NCBI GenBank assembly: GCA_947497905.1
Contig: CANMIH010000004.1
Coordinates: 124,001 to 188,000, forward strand
Source: an uncultured Pelagimonas sp.
Lineage (GTDB): Bacteria > Pseudomonadota > Alphaproteobacteria > Rhodobacterales > Rhodobacteraceae
DNA: 64,000 bases
Reading direction: 5' to 3'
Position numbers and translations under genes: made by a program. The notes beneath the pieces are model-generated. The model ran no database searches and was not told where the DNA came from. It saw nothing but the letters and a program-made list of their open reading frames with translations. Every line of letters starts with the position of its first letter. Within the stretch, counting starts at the first letter, position 1. This document shows positions 62,867 to 64,000 of this stretch, in pieces.

Positions 62867-63295
62867 CTATTGCCGGCCTCTTCTTGTCGACAACAAAAGA
62901 TTGGTTTCCGACCGAATGATGCCTTCCATGCGGCGGATTGCAAAAAGCACCTGATCAAAATCTTCGAGCGTTTCGGTGCCAATTTCCGCAATGAGATCCC
63001 AACTTCCGTTGGTGGTGTGCACGGCTCTGACTTCGGGCAGCGCGGCAACCCGGGCCATAAGGCGTTCGGTGCCACGGCCTTCAATGCCCAACATCATCAT
63101 GCCACGCACAGGATTAGGTGAGGCGTCACGGCGGGTCACGACGGTGAAGCCTACAATCTCACCTTTCGCCTTAAGTCCCTCCATGCGCGCCCGCACGGTG
63201 GCACGTGTGACACTTAGCTGATCAGCAAGCTCTGAGATCGAGGCCCGCCCGTCTCGGTCGAGACATGACAAGAGCCGTTTGTCCAATTCGTCCAT
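62867..63295 (-). CDS. Lrp/AsnC family transcriptional regulator
   Basis: 142 residues, typical of Lrp/AsnC. The HTH (about 4-52) reads LDKRLLSCLDRDGRASISEL and SVTRATVRARMEGLKAKGEI; the RAM ligand-binding domain follows (about 65-140). It is divergent from the arginase gene; the gap contains a 20-base-spaced direct repeat. It likely activates arginase in response to arginine or ornithine, as in related bacteria. Confidence 0.93.
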   Translation of the reverse strand: MDELDKRLLSCLDRDGRASISELADQLSVTRATVRARMEGLKAKGEIVGFTVVTRRDASPNPVRGMMMLGIEGRGTERLMARVAALPEVRAVHTTNGSWDLIAEIGTETLEDFDQVLFAIRRMEGIIRSETNLLLSTRRGRQ

Positions 63296-63302
63296 CTAAA
63301 CT

Positions 63303-63332
63303 GCTCATTTTGGATAACTCACGCTCATTTTG
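63303..63332. promoter_or_regulatory. Direct repeat between the Lrp gene and arginase
   Basis: GCTCATTTTG occurs at 63303-63312 and 63323-63332, exactly 20 bases apart, that is, about two helical turns. This spacing suits a dimer or multimer of the Lrp-type protein. Sits in the 86-base divergent promoter gap. Confidence 0.6.
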
Positions 63333-63381
63333 CGCAAAGTAGTCACTTCCTGCAAGGTGATCTTTGAAAGACAAAAAGAAG

Positions 63382-64000
63382 ATGAGCACAAAAGACATCA
63401 TACTGGTAGGTGCCCCGATGGACGCTGGCAAGCGTCGTCAGGGCTGTCGTATGGGCCCTGATGCGCTGCGCGTCGCGGGGCTTGAAACTGCATTGACCGA
63501 TCTCGGGCATCGGGTTGAAGATCTGGGGCAGATTGGTCCGGATCCGGTGGACATGCCTGAACATGACCACCTTGTCGCGCTGCCTGAATGTATCGGTTGG
63601 ACCACGGCATTGACACGTGTCGCGCAACAGGCCGCCGCGAAGGGCATGCCGATTTTCATGGGCGGTGATCACGCGCTTTCGATGGGCACCGTTGCTGGCA
63701 TGGCGGCCTATGCGGATCAGGTCGGTCGCCCACTGTTTGTTTTGTGGCTGGATGCACATAGCGATTTTCACACACCCCAAAGTACCGACAGCGGCAACCT
63801 ACATGGGACCCCCGTCGCCTATTTCACCGGACAGACAGGGTTCGAAATGTTTCCCACCCCCCCTGTTTTGGTACCGACAGATCAGGTTGGCATGATCGGG
63901 TTGCGTTCGGTGGACCCTGCCGAGCGCGAGGCGCTTGAGGCCGACAATGCGATGTTGGCGGATATGCGGGCCATTGACGAGCATGGGATCAAAGCCCCTC
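63382..64000 (+). CDS. rocF: Arginase (N-terminal part, cut by the window edge)
   Basis: About 206 residues are visible from ATG 63382; the frame runs off the right edge. Motifs of the ureohydrolase fold are present: GAPMDAGKRRQGCRMGPDAL (about 9-28), FMGGDHALSMGTVAG with the first metal His, LWLDAHSDFHTP with further metal Asp/His ligands, and SGNLHGTPVAY, which favours arginase over agmatinase. It hydrolyses arginine to ornithine and urea. The Lrp regulator is divergent from it. Confidence 0.92.
   Translation, partial: MSTKDIILVGAPMDAGKRRQGCRMGPDALRVAGLETALTDLGHRVEDLGQIGPDPVDMPEHDHLVALPECIGWTTALTRVAQQAAAKGMPIFMGGDHALSMGTVAGMAAYADQVGRPLFVLWLDAHSDFHTPQSTDSGNLHGTPVAYFTGQTGFEMFPTPPVLVPTDQVGMIGLRSVDPAEREALEADNAMLADMRAIDEHGIKAP

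Noticed and set aside
1-64000. CRISPR arrays, transposases, phage genes, tRNA or rRNA genes
   Set aside because: No regularly spaced repeats, transposase or integrase motifs, or cloverleaf structures were seen by eye; tRNAscan and an IS search would be decisive.

Overview
The window looks like part of a chromosome from a marine alphaproteobacterium of the Roseobacter group (Rhodobacteraceae). This rests on the moderate-to-high GC, the gene families (YchF, GcvTHP, many GcvA-type LysR and MocR regulators, sugar and NitT/TauT ABC transporters, DUF983, DUF1636-like and DUF1868 proteins) and two cobalamin riboswitches. The species call is inference. I saw no tRNA, rRNA, CRISPR array, transposase or prophage gene. 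Both ends cut a gene: a MATE transporter on the left and an arginase on the right.

Region 1 (1-13962) is metabolic and regulatory. It holds the MATE end, ychF, a SLAC1/TehA-type membrane protein, and a class III aminotransferase divergent from an RpiR regulator with a 32-base near-palindrome between them. A LysR gene is divergent from a tightly overlapping GMC oxidoreductase / mandelate-racemase-like enolase / aldehyde dehydrogenase operon of unknown substrate. Then come a ClpP-like lipoprotein, a DUF983 protein, a MocR regulator and a DUF1868 (2H phosphoesterase-like) protein.

Region 2 (13963-23348) is about cobalt and B12. A cobalamin riboswitch leads a cobalt ECF transporter operon (DUF4198, CbiM, CbiL-like, CbiQ, CbiO) followed by an HPP membrane protein and a LysR regulator. 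After a YHS protein, a MocR regulator and an HpaI-type aldolase comes a second cobalamin riboswitch. It precedes a 40-codon open frame and a divergent DUF1636-like protein that has lost most family cysteines.

Region 3 (23349-32480) is a glycine-cleavage locus that carries its own lipoamide dehydrogenase (lpd), lipoyl synthase (lipA), an AGCS amino-acid symporter and gcvT-gcvH-gcvP, divergent from an XRE-cupin regulator.

Region 4 (32481-40750) is a LacI-controlled sugar locus: binding protein, two permeases with unusual extra domains, an MGH1/GH63-like glycosidase, a MalK-type ATPase and a D-lyxose/D-mannose isomerase. Together they suggest import of a mannoside such as mannosylglycerate (digeneaside of red algae), hydrolysis, and conversion of mannose to fructose. 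Region 5 (40751-44215) is a GntR-linked NitT/TauT-type ABC transporter.

Region 6 (44216-57756) is an exopolysaccharide cluster: Wza-like export protein, pyruvyl transferase-like protein, flippase, FrhB-like protein, polymerase/ligase, glycosyltransferases including a split Alg14/Alg13-like pair, a GumC/Wzz-like protein with a degenerate kinase domain, and an ExoY-type priming transferase. Region 7 (57757-64000) has an uncharacterised, possibly GNAT-like protein, a secreted glycerophosphodiesterase, a BesD-like but HxD-type 2-oxoglutarate oxygenase with an isochorismatase-type hydrolase under a LysR regulator, and an Lrp regulator divergent from arginase.
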